Notes: a model not told the origin generated them from the letters alone. DNA of 64,000 nt from Acidobacteriota bacterium (GCA_017307505.1 JAFKEE010000034.1:124001-188000); one strand, 5' to 3'; numbered from the stretch's first letter, positions 27,976 to 36,991 are shown. Numbers and translations are program-made.

Positions 27976-28218
27976 TCACACTACTCGATCGGTCTTCAAT
28001 TGTTCGTCGTCAACAGCAGCGGCCGCGAAGAGGAGCGATTGCTGAAAGTCTTCCTGTTCGAGAAATGGGTACTCGGCGAGGATCGAAGCGCGGTCCGGAT
28101 AAGCGGCCAGGAGTTCCAGCACGCGACGAACCGTGATTCTCATTCCGCGGATGCACGGCTTCCCTCCGCACTTTCCCGGCTCGACGGTAATCCTATCAAA
28201 CTGATCTACCTTGGCCAT
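27976..28218 (-). CDS. DUF433 protein (antitoxin-like)
   Basis: 80 residues from ATG 28218 (MAKVDQFDRI). Typical DUF433 sequence: GGKPCIRGMRITVRRVLELLAAYPD then ILAEYPFLEQEDFQQSLLFAAA, a small winged-helix-type fold. In other genomes DUF433 proteins are often paired with a DUF5615 PIN-like toxin directly downstream. Here the next 57 bases lead into the convergent ROK gene and no such partner exists, so this is an orphan. The divergent flavoprotein gene starts 118 bp away. Confidence 0.85.
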   Translation of the reverse strand: MAKVDQFDRITVEPGKCGGKPCIRGMRITVRRVLELLAAYPDRASILAEYPFLEQEDFQQSLLFAAAAVDDEQLKTDRVV

Positions 28219-28322
28219 CAGCTCAGTTTTAAGCACAGCCAGGCGAAGGACTGAGACCCCGGTTGACGGCGCCCGCTGGCATACCCGTGGCCCACCGGAG
28301 GAATCTTCCATGTTTTATCTGA

Positions 28323-28328
28323 TATCCT
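28323..28328 (+). promoter_or_regulatory. Candidate -10 box (leaderless) for flavoprotein gene
   Basis: TATCCT ending 8 nt before the GTG at 28337, with no Shine-Dalgarno between. Confidence 0.4.
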
Positions 28329-28336
28329 GAGCCACC

Positions 28337-29683
28337 GTGGACAAGCGAACCTTCCTCAAACTGCTCTCGGCCGCGGGGGCCGCCCCAGTCACGACGCCAC
28401 TGTCTGCCTGGATGGCTAACGAGAAGCTGGCCAACTGGGCGGGGAATCTCACTTACAGTACAGACCATTTGCAGGAAGCTTCTTCCGTCGATCAGATCAA
28501 GACCTTCCTGCGGGCACAGAAGAAGGTGAAGGTGCTCGGCACCCGGCACTGCTTCAATTCCATCGCTGACAGCAAGTACAACCTGCTGTCGCTGAAGCCG
28601 ATGCACGAAGTGGTCTCGATTGACGCAGCGGCGCGGACGGTGACGGTCGACGCGGGGATCACGTACGGGCAACTGGGCCCGTACCTCGACAGCAAGGGAT
28701 TTGCTCTGCACAACCTGGCGTCCCTGCCGCACATCTCGATCGCTGGGGCTTGCAGCACGGGTACTCATGGGTCCGGTGAGAAGAACGGGAATCTGGCGAC
28801 GGCTGTCTCCGCGCTCGAACTCGTGACGGCGGCGGGCGATGTGGTGAAGCTTTCCCGTAAGAACGATGGCGACACGTTCCAAGGCGCGGTGGTCGGGCTT
28901 GGGGCGCTGGGGGTCATCACGCGCATCACTCTCGACATCCAGCCGAAGTTCTCCGTGCGGCAGTACGTCTATGAGAATCTGCCGCTGTCGCAGATGAGAG
29001 ATCACTTCGATGCGATCCAGGCGAGCGGGTACAGTGTGAGTCTGTTTACAGACTGGCAGAAGCAGCGCATCAACGAGATCTGGATCAAGAGCAGGGTGGG
29101 CGATGGCGCGCCTTTCGCGGCACCCGCCGAGTTGTTCGGCGCCAAAAGGGCCACGAAGAACCTGCATCCCATCGCTGAGCTTTCCGCGGTGAACTGCACA
29201 GAACAAATGGGCGTCCCGGGCCCGTGGTATGAGCGGCTGCCGCACTTCCGGATGGGGTTCACACCCAGCGCGGGCAAGGAACTGCAGTCAGAGTTCTTCG
29301 TGCCCCGGAAGAACGCCATCGATGCCATCCTGGCCGTCGAGCGGTTGCGCGACCAGATTACGCCCCATCTTCTGATCTCGGAGATTCGAACGATCGCCGC
29401 GGACGACCTGTGGATGAGCGCCAGCTACAAGCAGCCGAGCGTGGCCATTCATTTCACCTGGAAGCAGGATTGGCCCGCCGTGCAGCGAGTGTTGCCAGTG
29501 ATCGAGAAGGAGCTATCCGCCTTCCAGTACCGCCCGCACTGGGGCAAGCTGTTCACGATTGCGCCGGCGCAGCTCCGGTCGCGGTATGAGAAGTTGCCGC
29601 AGTTTCTGGCGCTGGCGGCGAAGTATGATCCGACGGGCAAGTTCCGCAACGATTTCCTGGACACAAACCTGTTCAGCAAGTAG
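28337..29683 (+). CDS. FAD-linked alditol/xylitol oxidase-like enzyme
   Basis: 448 residues of the vanillyl-alcohol-oxidase superfamily. GTRHCFN (about 68-74) and ISIAGACSTGTHGSG (about 133-147) match the FAD-binding loops of alditol oxidase; the His of HCFN is at the covalent flavinylation site seen in AldO-type enzymes (His in xHSF). C-terminal RPHWGKLF and YDPTGKFRNDFL are also typical. The N-terminus MDKRTFLKLLSAAGAAP looks like a weak Tat/Sec leader. It should oxidise a polyol or sugar with O2 or another acceptor; substrate unknown. Confidence 0.85.
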   Translation: MDKRTFLKLLSAAGAAPVTTPLSAWMANEKLANWAGNLTYSTDHLQEASSVDQIKTFLRAQKKVKVLGTRHCFNSIADSKYNLLSLKPMHEVVSIDAAARTVTVDAGITYGQLGPYLDSKGFALHNLASLPHISIAGACSTGTHGSGEKNGNLATAVSALELVTAAGDVVKLSRKNDGDTFQGAVVGLGALGVITRITLDIQPKFSVRQYVYENLPLSQMRDHFDAIQASGYSVSLFTDWQKQRINEIWIKSRVGDGAPFAAPAELFGAKRATKNLHPIAELSAVNCTEQMGVPGPWYERLPHFRMGFTPSAGKELQSEFFVPRKNAIDAILAVERLRDQITPHLLISEIRTIAADDLWMSASYKQPSVAIHFTWKQDWPAVQRVLPVIEKELSAFQYRPHWGKLFTIAPAQLRSRYEKLPQFLALAAKYDPTGKFRNDFLDTNLFSK

Positions 29684-29778
29684 GAGGTGGGATGCCGCGG
29701 CGGACGGCCCAACTCCGGACGGTGCAGATCGCCGTATGATCATAAGGCGGGATCGATTCATTTATTCGGGAGTTGCCC

Positions 29779-31098
29779 ATGCCAGACACACCATCCATTC
29801 CTCGTAGAAGCATTCTCACCGGCGCCAGCGCCGCATTTACGACGTCGCTCTTTACGGGCCGGGTCCGAGGCGCCAATGACCGTATCGCGGTAGGGTTTAT
29901 CGGCCTTGGGGCTATGGGCTCGGGCAACCTCTCCTATGCGATGCAGGTTCCGGAAGCGCAGCCTGTCGCGGTTTGCGACATCTATGGTCCGCACCTGGAG
30001 CGGGCGGTCTCCGCCGCCGCCAAGAAGGGTGTGCAGGTGAAGGCGGTCACGGATTTCCGGGACATCATCGCCGACAAGTCGATCGATGCCATTTGTGTCT
30101 CGACGCCGGACCACTGGCACGCCTACATGACAGTGGAAGGCTGCAAGGCTGGAAAAGACGTGTACGTCGAGAAGCCTGCCTGCACTTACGTCAACGAAGG
30201 CCGGAAGATGGTCCAGGCCGCCCGGAAGTATGACCGTGTGGTGCAGGCCGGAACGATGCAGCGCTCGGGCGGATATTTTCAGAAAGCCGCCGAACTGGTG
30301 AAGAGCGGCATCCTTGGCGAGATCACCTTCTGCCATGCGTTCCAAAGCGGGTTGACGAAGGAAGCGGGCTTCGGTGATCCGGCCGATACCACTCCGCCGG
30401 CCGACCTGAACTGGGATATGTGGCTCGGACCGGCCCCCAAGGTTCCGTTCAACCCGAATCGCTGGGGCGTGAAGACCACGACGTTCCCGACGTTCCGCTA
30501 TTTCTGGGATTACGCCGGCGGCGCGATGACTGATTGGGGCGTGCACCTGATCGATCCGCTGCACCAGTGCTTCGACGAGGTGATGCCGTTGTCTGTGTCG
30601 GCCATGGGCGAGAAGTTCTATGTAAAGGACAACGTCCAGACACCGGACACGATGCTGGCCACGTTCCGCTATCCGAAGTTCTTGAGTTCGTACGAGAGCC
30701 GGACCTGCAATCCGCTGCCGATGTTCGGGATGAATCAGGGCGCGGCGACAACGATTCATGGCACCGAGGCGAGCCTGATGGTCAACCGGTCGGGTTGCTG
30801 GCTGATTCCCAACAACAAATCGAAGATGGAGCCGCAGACCTGGGAAAAAGACAAAGAGATGAGCCAGATGAACGTGCCGCACTGGCGGAATTTCATGGAG
30901 TGCATCAAGTCTCGCAAACGGCCCACCAGCGACATCGAGACGTGCGTGCGTTCGTCCACTACCTGCATCCTGGCCAACCTCTCCATGCGCCACAAGACGT
31001 GGCTCGATTGGGACGAGAAGGAATGGACCGTGAAGCAGGATGCCGTGAAGCCGGCCCTGGTGGAGAAGTACCGCGCGCCCTGGAAACTCGTCGTCTAG
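29779..31098 (+). CDS. Secreted Gfo/Idh/MocA-family oxidoreductase
   Basis: 439 residues from ATG 29779 (GGGAG 8 nt upstream; the frame can extend to TTG 29773). It has a twin-arginine-like leader (IPRRSILTGASAAF), a Rossmann domain starting VGFIGLGAMGSGN (about 38) and the EKP motif in YVEKPACTYV (about 130-139) with catalytic Lys, then the alpha/beta C-terminal domain. It would oxidise or reduce a sugar or sugar-like substrate with NAD(P), with export as a folded holoenzyme. Substrate unknown. A second such gene is at 55599-56792. Confidence 0.88.
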   Translation: MPDTPSIPRRSILTGASAAFTTSLFTGRVRGANDRIAVGFIGLGAMGSGNLSYAMQVPEAQPVAVCDIYGPHLERAVSAAAKKGVQVKAVTDFRDIIADKSIDAICVSTPDHWHAYMTVEGCKAGKDVYVEKPACTYVNEGRKMVQAARKYDRVVQAGTMQRSGGYFQKAAELVKSGILGEITFCHAFQSGLTKEAGFGDPADTTPPADLNWDMWLGPAPKVPFNPNRWGVKTTTFPTFRYFWDYAGGAMTDWGVHLIDPLHQCFDEVMPLSVSAMGEKFYVKDNVQTPDTMLATFRYPKFLSSYESRTCNPLPMFGMNQGAATTIHGTEASLMVNRSGCWLIPNNKSKMEPQTWEKDKEMSQMNVPHWRNFMECIKSRKRPTSDIETCVRSSTTCILANLSMRHKTWLDWDEKEWTVKQDAVKPALVEKYRAPWKLVV

Positions 31099-31127
31099 AG
31101 CAAGGTCCAACTCCCGAAGTGAATCAC

Positions 31128-31168
31128 ACGGCCCGGTTGCGGTTTCCTGAAAACCGCAATCGGGCCGT
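31128..31168 (+). terminator. Long hairpin after Gfo/Idh/MocA gene
   Basis: ACGGCCCG..TTGCGGTTT pairs with AAACCGCAA.CGGGCCGT, an 18 bp stem with one G-T mismatch and a 4-5 nt loop, 29 bp past the stop codon. No downstream T-run on either strand. Confidence 0.55.
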
Positions 31169-31379
31169 AGTTGTCTGGAGCGGCTGATTGCGGCGCGGCG
31201 GATCGGGAGCATGACTGAGCACGGTAAGCACCTTGAAAGATTGCCCCGGCAGGGTGCATCTTTGACGGGGTGAAAACCATCCACTCACGTATAGATTAGT
31301 CAGCCCAAAGGAACAGGTTCGCTGCCCTTGGTGTGCCTGCTGTTCCCGCACCAATCTGCGCGCCGGAACGAGTGACGGA

Positions 31380-32342
31380 ATGGCCAATTCATCCAGCGCC
31401 TACAGGCGTATTCTGCTCAGAATTGGAATTGCCGGCGTGGTTGTATTTGCCGGTCTCCAGTTTGTGCGACCTGAACTGAAGAATCCGGAAGTCACGAACG
31501 AATTGCAGGCCCCGCCCGAGGTGAAGGACATCCTTCGCTCCGCGTGCTACGACTGCCATTCGAACGAGACGAAACTGGCGTGGTTTGACCAGGTGGTGCC
31601 CGCTTACTGGCTGGTGGTGAGGGATGTCAAAACTGCGAGACAGCACCTGAACTTCTCTGAGCTCGGGGCACAGCCCGCGGCGAAGCAGAGAGCCATGCTG
31701 TATGAGGCGATCAACCAGGTGCAATTGGGGGCGATGCCACTGGCGGCGTATCGCCGCATGCATCCGGAAGCGCATGTGAGCGAGTCCGAGCTGGCTGTGC
31801 TGCGTCATTATCTGGAGACGTCCACGCCGCAGCCCGAGGTCTCCGCGGCTGAGGTCAGCGCCGCTGAGAAACAGTTCTCGGACTGGGTGGCGGCTGGCCC
31901 GGCTTCCGCGAAGCCACCCGCGGCCCCCAACGGCATTGAGTTTCCGGCGGACTACAGGAACTGGACACCCATAAGCAGTACCGACCGGTTCGACAACCAG
32001 TCTTTGCGTGTCATTCTGGGCAACGATACGGCGTTGAAGGCGATCGCCGAGAACCACATCAATCCCTGGCCGGATGGCTCAATTCTGGCGAAGGTGGCGT
32101 GGACACAGCAGAAGGACGGGCAGGGGATGGTGCGGACTGGTGCATTCCAGCACGTGGAGTTCATGATTCGAGACAGCCGCAAGTATGCGTCCACGAAAGG
32201 CTGGGGTTGGGCACGCTGGCGAGGCACAGGATTGAAACCCTATGGGGACAGACCGTCATTCTCCGACGAATGCGTGGGTTGTCACGAGCCGGTGCAAGGC
32301 AACGATTATGTGTACACGGCTCCGATCAGGGGGCAGCGGTGA
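31380..32342 (+). CDS. Haem-binding domain fused to cytochrome P460 domain
   Basis: 320 residues. A membrane anchor (about 11-28) precedes a haem-binding domain with CYDCHSNET (CxxCH at 56-60), as in the haem_bd family. After an Ala/Pro linker (about 145-185), the C-terminal domain matches cytochrome P460: WTPISSTDRFDN, a WPDGSILAKV block and a late CVGCH (298-302). It may act in periplasmic electron transfer or hydroxylamine/NO-type chemistry; not proven. The 281 bp upstream region holds only the hairpin at 31128. The next gene overlaps by GTGA. Confidence 0.85.
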   Translation: MANSSSAYRRILLRIGIAGVVVFAGLQFVRPELKNPEVTNELQAPPEVKDILRSACYDCHSNETKLAWFDQVVPAYWLVVRDVKTARQHLNFSELGAQPAAKQRAMLYEAINQVQLGAMPLAAYRRMHPEAHVSESELAVLRHYLETSTPQPEVSAAEVSAAEKQFSDWVAAGPASAKPPAAPNGIEFPADYRNWTPISSTDRFDNQSLRVILGNDTALKAIAENHINPWPDGSILAKVAWTQQKDGQGMVRTGAFQHVEFMIRDSRKYASTKGWGWARWRGTGLKPYGDRPSFSDECVGCHEPVQGNDYVYTAPIRGQR

Positions 32343-32845
32343 GATTACGTAACCGGTTCGCAACTGTGTTCACAGCCGTAGCGGCGGTGCTGTTGTCTGG
32401 CTGCACGGCTCCCAATCCACTCATCGCGACACATCTAAACGAGACTGCCGCGTTCGGCGGCGGGGTCAAGTTGAATCCCCTGCAGGGGAAGGTGATCACG
32501 TCGTGGGTTGACCGGCGGACAGCGGCAATGTCGACTTTGACGGGGAATGAAACTGCGGTGCGCTATGCCAGGGCTGGCGGCGGGCCGGCCTATCCGGCGG
32601 GCTCCACACTCTCGCTGGCGACCTGGGGTCAGGTGGAAGATGGCCGCTGGTTTGGAGCGCGGATTCCGGGCGCACCAAGATCCGTGGAGATTGTGACGGT
32701 ATCCCAGGACGCAAACGGACAGCGCCTATATTCCTATCAGAAGTACGAAGGGGCGCCGCTGAAGCGGGTGGTGAGCCGGGAGGCGGGACCTGCGGATGAG
32801 CGGCTCCAATTCCTAATCAGCCAGCGCGCGTCTGTCCTGCCCTAG
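32339..32845 (+). CDS. Lipoprotein resembling the P460 fold, lacking CxxCH
   Basis: 168 residues from GTG 32339, which overlaps the stop of the preceding P460 fusion (GTGA), giving translational coupling. The lipobox LLSGC (about Cys22) predicts a lipoprotein. The mature part (KVITSWVDRRTAAMSTLTGNE, YPAGSTLSLATWGQVEDGRWFGARIPG) recalls P460-family proteins but has no haem-binding CxxCH. It is possibly a non-haem partner of the upstream protein. Family call is from memory of pattern only. Confidence 0.7.
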   Translation: MRLRNRFATVFTAVAAVLLSGCTAPNPLIATHLNETAAFGGGVKLNPLQGKVITSWVDRRTAAMSTLTGNETAVRYARAGGGPAYPAGSTLSLATWGQVEDGRWFGARIPGAPRSVEIVTVSQDANGQRLYSYQKYEGAPLKRVVSREAGPADERLQFLISQRASVLP

Positions 32846-32904
32846 CGAAGGTGGGTGGGCGGCCCGGCATCTCGAGGGGAGAAAGGGCCGCCCGGATCTG
32901 GTGG

Positions 32905-33330
32905 CTATTCCTGGACCTCGACGTTGCGCGCGTCGTACGAATTCAAGTGCTTCTGCAGCTTCAGAACAAACTCCCTGGCCGCCACGCGCCGTGACGACTC
33001 ATCGGTGCCCATGCGGAACTCATGGGATGTCAGGACCTTACGGGTTGCAGCCTCGCGCAGTTCCAGTTTCGAATCCTCAGCGCGGCCCGTCACTTTGCGG
33101 TGCATGACCTGCGCCGCGACGGTTTCGAACTTGGGTCCCAGGTTTACAGTGAAGTGCGGGTTGGCGTGGCTGTCATGGAATTCAACGTTCAGCTTCAGGT
33201 TTTCGGCCGCGGTCCGGATGTGGGGTGCGAAGTCTCGGGTGCGGTCGAGGACTACAATCCTGGGCTGGTCGAATGCAAACGAGGGTACGGCGCAAAACGC
33301 CGCAATGGCGAACATGACTAACTTGGTCAT
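32905..33330 (-). CDS. Small secreted protein of unknown function
   Basis: 141 residues with a clear signal peptide (hydrophobic to about 19, SFA). The mature part has an alternating beta pattern and a basic region but no recognised family. Just upstream of the ATG is the perfect 14 bp palindrome CTATCGTACGATAG (33335-33348), overlapping a possible -10 box TACGAT. Confidence 0.65.
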   Translation of the reverse strand: MTKLVMFAIAAFCAVPSFAFDQPRIVVLDRTRDFAPHIRTAAENLKLNVEFHDSHANPHFTVNLGPKFETVAAQVMHRKVTGRAEDSKLELREAATRKVLTSHEFRMGTDESSRRVAAREFVLKLQKHLNSYDARNVEVQE

Positions 33331-33334
33331 GCTT

Positions 33335-33348
33335 CTATCGTACGATAG
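33335..33348. promoter_or_regulatory. Palindromic operator candidate
   Basis: The perfect palindrome CTATCGTACGATAG starts 5 bp upstream of the ATG of the small secreted protein and contains TACGAT, a possible -10 box 6 nt from the start. A regulator bound here would block that promoter. Confidence 0.45.
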
Positions 33349-33368
33349 TTACTTTAGACGCATCAAGC

Positions 33369-33896
33369 CTATTCGGTTTTAGTCCACGGAGGGGTGATCC
33401 CGGCCATCCTGGCATAGGCGATCATCTGGCCGAGATGTTCATTGGTGTGCGCCAGAATCCTCAAGTAGATTGCGTTTGCGGTGGCGGGCTTGCCGAAGAA
33501 ATCCACCTTTTTCGCCAGGTCTGCGGCGCCTGCACCGGAGTAGGCCTTTTCCACGGCGGCTTTGGATTGGACGAGCAATTCAATCGCCTGGTCTCTGGTG
33601 GCTTTGGTCGTCTCCCAGTCGTGGATCTCTTTCACGTCCGGCCAGGTTCCTGGTGCGGCGGCCTTGCCCAGCAGCATCAGGTTACCTGCTCCCAGGTGGA
33701 CAAAGACTTCCCCAACGGAACGAACTCCGGGTACGGGTTTCCAGGCGAACTTGGCGGCAGGGAATGCCTTGGCCAGGTCGATGGCGTGTTGGGCGGTGTA
33801 GCCGAATTCCCAGAGGTATTCGGAGGTTGCAGTATTTGATTGCGCGGCGGCCGGAGCGGCGAGTAGGGCGAGAGAGAAACCACGTCTTGATGTCAT
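33369..33896 (-). CDS. DinB-family protein
   Basis: 175 residues from ATG 33896. A short signal-like N-terminus (SRRGFSLALLAAPAAA) is unusual for DinB. The four-helix DinB core shows VGEVFVHLGAGN and LAHTNEHLGQMIAYARM with the metal-binding His residues. Other members are metal-dependent thiol transferases or have unknown roles. It lies 4 bp after the AlkD-like gene, so the two are co-transcribed. Confidence 0.82.
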   Translation of the reverse strand: MTSRRGFSLALLAAPAAAQSNTATSEYLWEFGYTAQHAIDLAKAFPAAKFAWKPVPGVRSVGEVFVHLGAGNLMLLGKAAAPGTWPDVKEIHDWETTKATRDQAIELLVQSKAAVEKAYSGAGAADLAKKVDFFGKPATANAIYLRILAHTNEHLGQMIAYARMAGITPPWTKTE

Positions 33897-33900
33897 GGGG

Positions 33901-34584
33901 TCAAGCTCTTTTCTTTTTCGCATAGTGGGCCAGGGTCTTCGCTATATAGGACGCGGCATCCGGGGTTTCGCACGAAGTTTCGCCGTGATCGACTACGACC
34001 TTGCCGATGCGGGCGGCGGTGGCGAGCACCAGCGGGCGGAGGGACTCGCGGTGGATGCCGATGTTGATCATGACTCCATTCATGGAATGGCGCACCCGGT
34101 TCATTGATTGATGAATGTGCTTCTCGATGAAGGCCAGGATCTCTTTTAGGTAGTCGTCGCTGAGGTCTTCACCACCCGAGACTGCATAGGACAGCAGCAG
34201 CCAGCCGGCCTGGGCGGTGAACTCCTCCCTGGACTTCATCCACTTCTCCCGCATTTTGCGGGCATGCGGGGTCTGGGCGGCGAACTTCCCGAACAGGTCG
34301 GTGAGCGAGTAGCCTTCGAGGTCCTTGACCCAGCGGTCCAGTTCAGCCGGGGTCATGGCCTGGGGATCGGCGATCATTGTTGCCAGGACGCGAGCGTCGA
34401 AGTTGCCGGTGTCCCAGAGTTGGCCCGCCAGGACGTGGTCCTGTTTGATCTTTTTCTGGAGCTTTCCGAAATGGGCGAACGAGACGCCGAACATAGGGTC
34501 GACCGCGCCGTGGCGGCGGTAGATCTTGCGGGCCTGTTCGGTGCCCAGAGATTCGAGCGTCTGCATTACTTCCTGCGCAGTCAT
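33901..34584 (-). CDS. AlkD-like DNA alkylation repair protein
   Basis: 227 residues of the AlkD/AlkC HEAT-repeat DNA glycosylase family: GVSFAHFGKLQKKIKQDHVLAGQLWDTGNFDARVLATMIADP, then EILAFIEKHIHQSMNRVRHSMN with the helical repeat pattern. It should excise alkylated purines in the cytoplasm without base flipping. The ATG at 34584 is preceded by GAGGAGAG. It forms a two-gene unit with the DinB gene downstream. Confidence 0.85.
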   Translation of the reverse strand: MTAQEVMQTLESLGTEQARKIYRRHGAVDPMFGVSFAHFGKLQKKIKQDHVLAGQLWDTGNFDARVLATMIADPQAMTPAELDRWVKDLEGYSLTDLFGKFAAQTPHARKMREKWMKSREEFTAQAGWLLLSYAVSGGEDLSDDYLKEILAFIEKHIHQSMNRVRHSMNGVMINIGIHRESLRPLVLATAARIGKVVVDHGETSCETPDAASYIAKTLAHYAKKKRA

Positions 34585-34651
34585 GGGGGCTCTCCTCGAT
34601 ACCCGATCTCCGGACAGGATAGCAGTCCGGGTCGCGGGTGGCGCCGTGCGA

Positions 34652-34657
34652 TATACT
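34652..34657 (+). promoter_or_regulatory. Candidate -10 box (near-leaderless) for esterase gene
   Basis: TATACT ending 10 nt before the ATG at 34668; no Shine-Dalgarno between. Confidence 0.45.
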
Positions 34658-34667
34658 CCGCCTCAGT

Positions 34668-35612
34668 ATGATTTCCCGAATTCTGTTTACCCTGGCTGCC
34701 GTGGTTGGCTTGGCGCAGGCCGCCGAAGTCAGCAAGGGCGTGGTGGCGCGCAACGTCCTGACACTGAAGTATCACAGCGAGTCGCTCAACGCCGACCGCC
34801 TGTGCAACGTCATTCTGCCGATGGACTATCAGCAGTCTACACGGCGATATCCGGTGCTCTACCTGCTGCACGGACTGGGCGACGACCATACGGCCTGGGC
34901 CTTCATGACCAATGTTTCCGCCTATGCGAGCCGTTTCGGGATCATCGTGGTGATGCCGGACGTGGGGCGCAACTGGTATGTGAACAGCGCGGCTGATCCG
35001 GCAGCGAAGTATGAAGACATGATCGTGAAGGACCTGATCCCTTACGTCGACAGCAACTATCGCAGCATTCCGTTGCGGCGGGCCCGGGCGGTGGCGGGGT
35101 TGTCGATGGGCGGCTATGGCGCGATGTTCCTGGGCTTGAAGCATTCCGGGCGCTTTGCGGCGGTTGGGGCGTTTAGCGGGGCCCTGGCGATCTCGCATGG
35201 CGCGCCGATGGCCGTTCCGGCCAATGCCACGGCCGAGGCCCGCAAGCGGACCGAGGAGATGAATGCACTGTTCGGTCCGGCAGATTCGGCGGCCCGGAAG
35301 GAACGGGATCCATTCGAACTGCTGGAGAAAGTCCCGGCGGGGCAGATGCCGCTGCTGTATATTGCCTGCGGCGGGCAGGATTTTCTGATCAAACAGAATC
35401 GGGACTTCGTGGATCTGCTGGCTACGAAGAAAGTTCCCTATGAGTACCGCGAGATTTCGCCGCGCGTGCACTCCTGGGACTTCTGGGACGATCAGATCGA
35501 GATCTTCCTGGGGATTCTGGCTCGCACGCCCGGCTTCCCGATGGCAGGCCCGCATCCAATGCAGCCGCAGCCGATGCCGCAACCGATGCCACCGCCCGTG
35601 CCGCAGAATTGA
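34668..35612 (+). CDS. Secreted esterase (esterase D/feruloyl esterase type)
   Basis: 314 residues with a signal peptide (to about AAVVGLAQAA). Alpha/beta hydrolase of the putative esterase family: YPVLYLLHGLGDDHTAW oxyanion region, nucleophile Ser in GLSMGGYGA (about 146) and His in SPRVHSWDFW (about 272), with an Asp in between. A Pro/Gln/Met-rich tail ends the protein. Likely acts on acetylated or feruloylated polysaccharides in the periplasm. Confidence 0.88.
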   Translation: MISRILFTLAAVVGLAQAAEVSKGVVARNVLTLKYHSESLNADRLCNVILPMDYQQSTRRYPVLYLLHGLGDDHTAWAFMTNVSAYASRFGIIVVMPDVGRNWYVNSAADPAAKYEDMIVKDLIPYVDSNYRSIPLRRARAVAGLSMGGYGAMFLGLKHSGRFAAVGAFSGALAISHGAPMAVPANATAEARKRTEEMNALFGPADSAARKERDPFELLEKVPAGQMPLLYIACGGQDFLIKQNRDFVDLLATKKVPYEYREISPRVHSWDFWDDQIEIFLGILARTPGFPMAGPHPMQPQPMPQPMPPPVPQN

Positions 35613-35620
35613 GGGGCGGC

Positions 35621-36991
35621 TCACTGCCCTTTCGGGACGAACGTAAAGCTGCGAATGGCGACGTTGGCGCTTCGGTTGAACCGGTAACCGCTGAGCACGA
35701 AATCGATGATGATCCGGTCGAAGCTGTCGATGGCGGGGTGCGGAGGGATTGGGAAGCGCAGAACGACTTCGCCTTTCCCTACAACCCGTTGCCGGCCGAG
35801 TGGCAGTCGAGGAGCCTGGGCGAGTTCGGAGGTCGTCAGCAGGACAAATAAGTCGACGGAGTTCGGAATCGGGTCAGCGTTCTCGACGGTCACGTCGAGG
35901 GCCGAGCAGCAGCGTGGATCGACGGCGGCGGGCAGTTGCTGGTGGGCCTGCATCGTGATGAAACCGTGATGCCCGGCGGTGAAGCTGTAGCTGACCGGCG
36001 AATCGTGATAGACCCTGGCACTGGCGGAAGGGCGCCGGTGAGGCGGCGAGAGAACCCAATAGAGACCGGAGAAGGGCAGGACCGAGGGTGGGGTCACCTG
36101 AGGCCGGGCTGATCCCGCGCGTCCATGCAGAGTAGGGATGGTCAACTTGGCGGCATTCCGGCTGTCGGCCAGAAGGATCGCTCCGGAGATGAGATCCGCG
36201 CTGGAGGGGCCGCCTGTTGCCTCGTGACCCCTGGACGCCACGCTACGGCTTGTGACGGTACGGAATGCTGGAATCGGGATCAACGCGAGACAGGCCAGTA
36301 TGAGGGCCAGGCTCGCGTGCAGCAGGAAGCGAAGCGGCGCGCGGCCGCTTATCTGGTGCGCCTGGGTGTCCGGGGCCGAGGCGGCCATGAGGGAGGCAGC
36401 AATCACAGTCAGGATTCCAGCGCCCAGAATGTGGCCGCCCAGGGCGCACACCGCAGACAATTCCAGAGCGGCGGCCGCCGCGACGGCATAGCCCAATTCC
36501 CGGGTAAGCTGGCTGGGATAACGCGCGGCGAACATCAGGACGGGTTCGTCCTCTCCGGCCGCTGCCGGCTCTGAGATGAGCCTTGCGGAGGTGCACAGCA
36601 GACGGCCTGTAGCGAAGCCGCACACCAGCGCCACCGGCAGTGCGAGCAGCGACTGCTGCGCAGCGATCGCGGCCATGGGGGCGAACCATACGCCAATCGC
36701 CGCGGACCTCCAGGCGAGCCCGGATGCCAGCTCATCGGAGCAGACGGTGAAGTACGGGAGAGTGACCCGGGCCACGAGGGCCGTGGCTCCAGCCGCGAAG
36801 ACCACGGCGAAAAGAGCCTTCCAAAACGTCCAGACGGCGGGATCCGACATGGTCTGCGGCCTGGGCGCGGTGAGGGCCGCGGCGGCGATTCCGGCCACCA
36901 GGCAGGCTGCAAAGGGGAGCCAGGGGAGATCGGGATCCGCTGAGTCGTCGACCGGACGCGGGCCTGCCACGACAGAAAGAGTCAGGGGCAT
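35621..36991 (-). CDS. Large polytopic membrane protein of unknown function
   Basis: 456 residues from ATG 36991, chosen because GGAGACACC lies just upstream; upstream in-frame codons are less likely. The first half has seven or eight hydrophobic helices; the second half (about 285-456) is a soluble beta-rich domain with paired Cys (DPRCCSALDVTVENADP). No family recognised. Convergent with the esterase gene (8 bp apart) and divergent from the glycosidase-like gene. Confidence 0.6.
   Translation of the reverse strand: MPLTLSVVAGPRPVDDSADPDLPWLPFAACLVAGIAAAALTAPRPQTMSDPAVWTFWKALFAVVFAAGATALVARVTLPYFTVCSDELASGLAWRSAAIGVWFAPMAAIAAQQSLLALPVALVCGFATGRLLCTSARLISEPAAAGEDEPVLMFAARYPSQLTRELGYAVAAAAALELSAVCALGGHILGAGILTVIAASLMAASAPDTQAHQISGRAPLRFLLHASLALILACLALIPIPAFRTVTSRSVASRGHEATGGPSSADLISGAILLADSRNAAKLTIPTLHGRAGSARPQVTPPSVLPFSGLYWVLSPPHRRPSASARVYHDSPVSYSFTAGHHGFITMQAHQQLPAAVDPRCCSALDVTVENADPIPNSVDLFVLLTTSELAQAPRLPLGRQRVVGKGEVVLRFPIPPHPAIDSFDRIIIDFVLSGYRFNRSANVAIRSFTFVPKGQ

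Noticed and set aside
29758-31284. 508-codon minus-strand frame over the Gfo/Idh/MocA gene
   Set aside because: Antisense shadow; the plus-strand gene has clear motifs.
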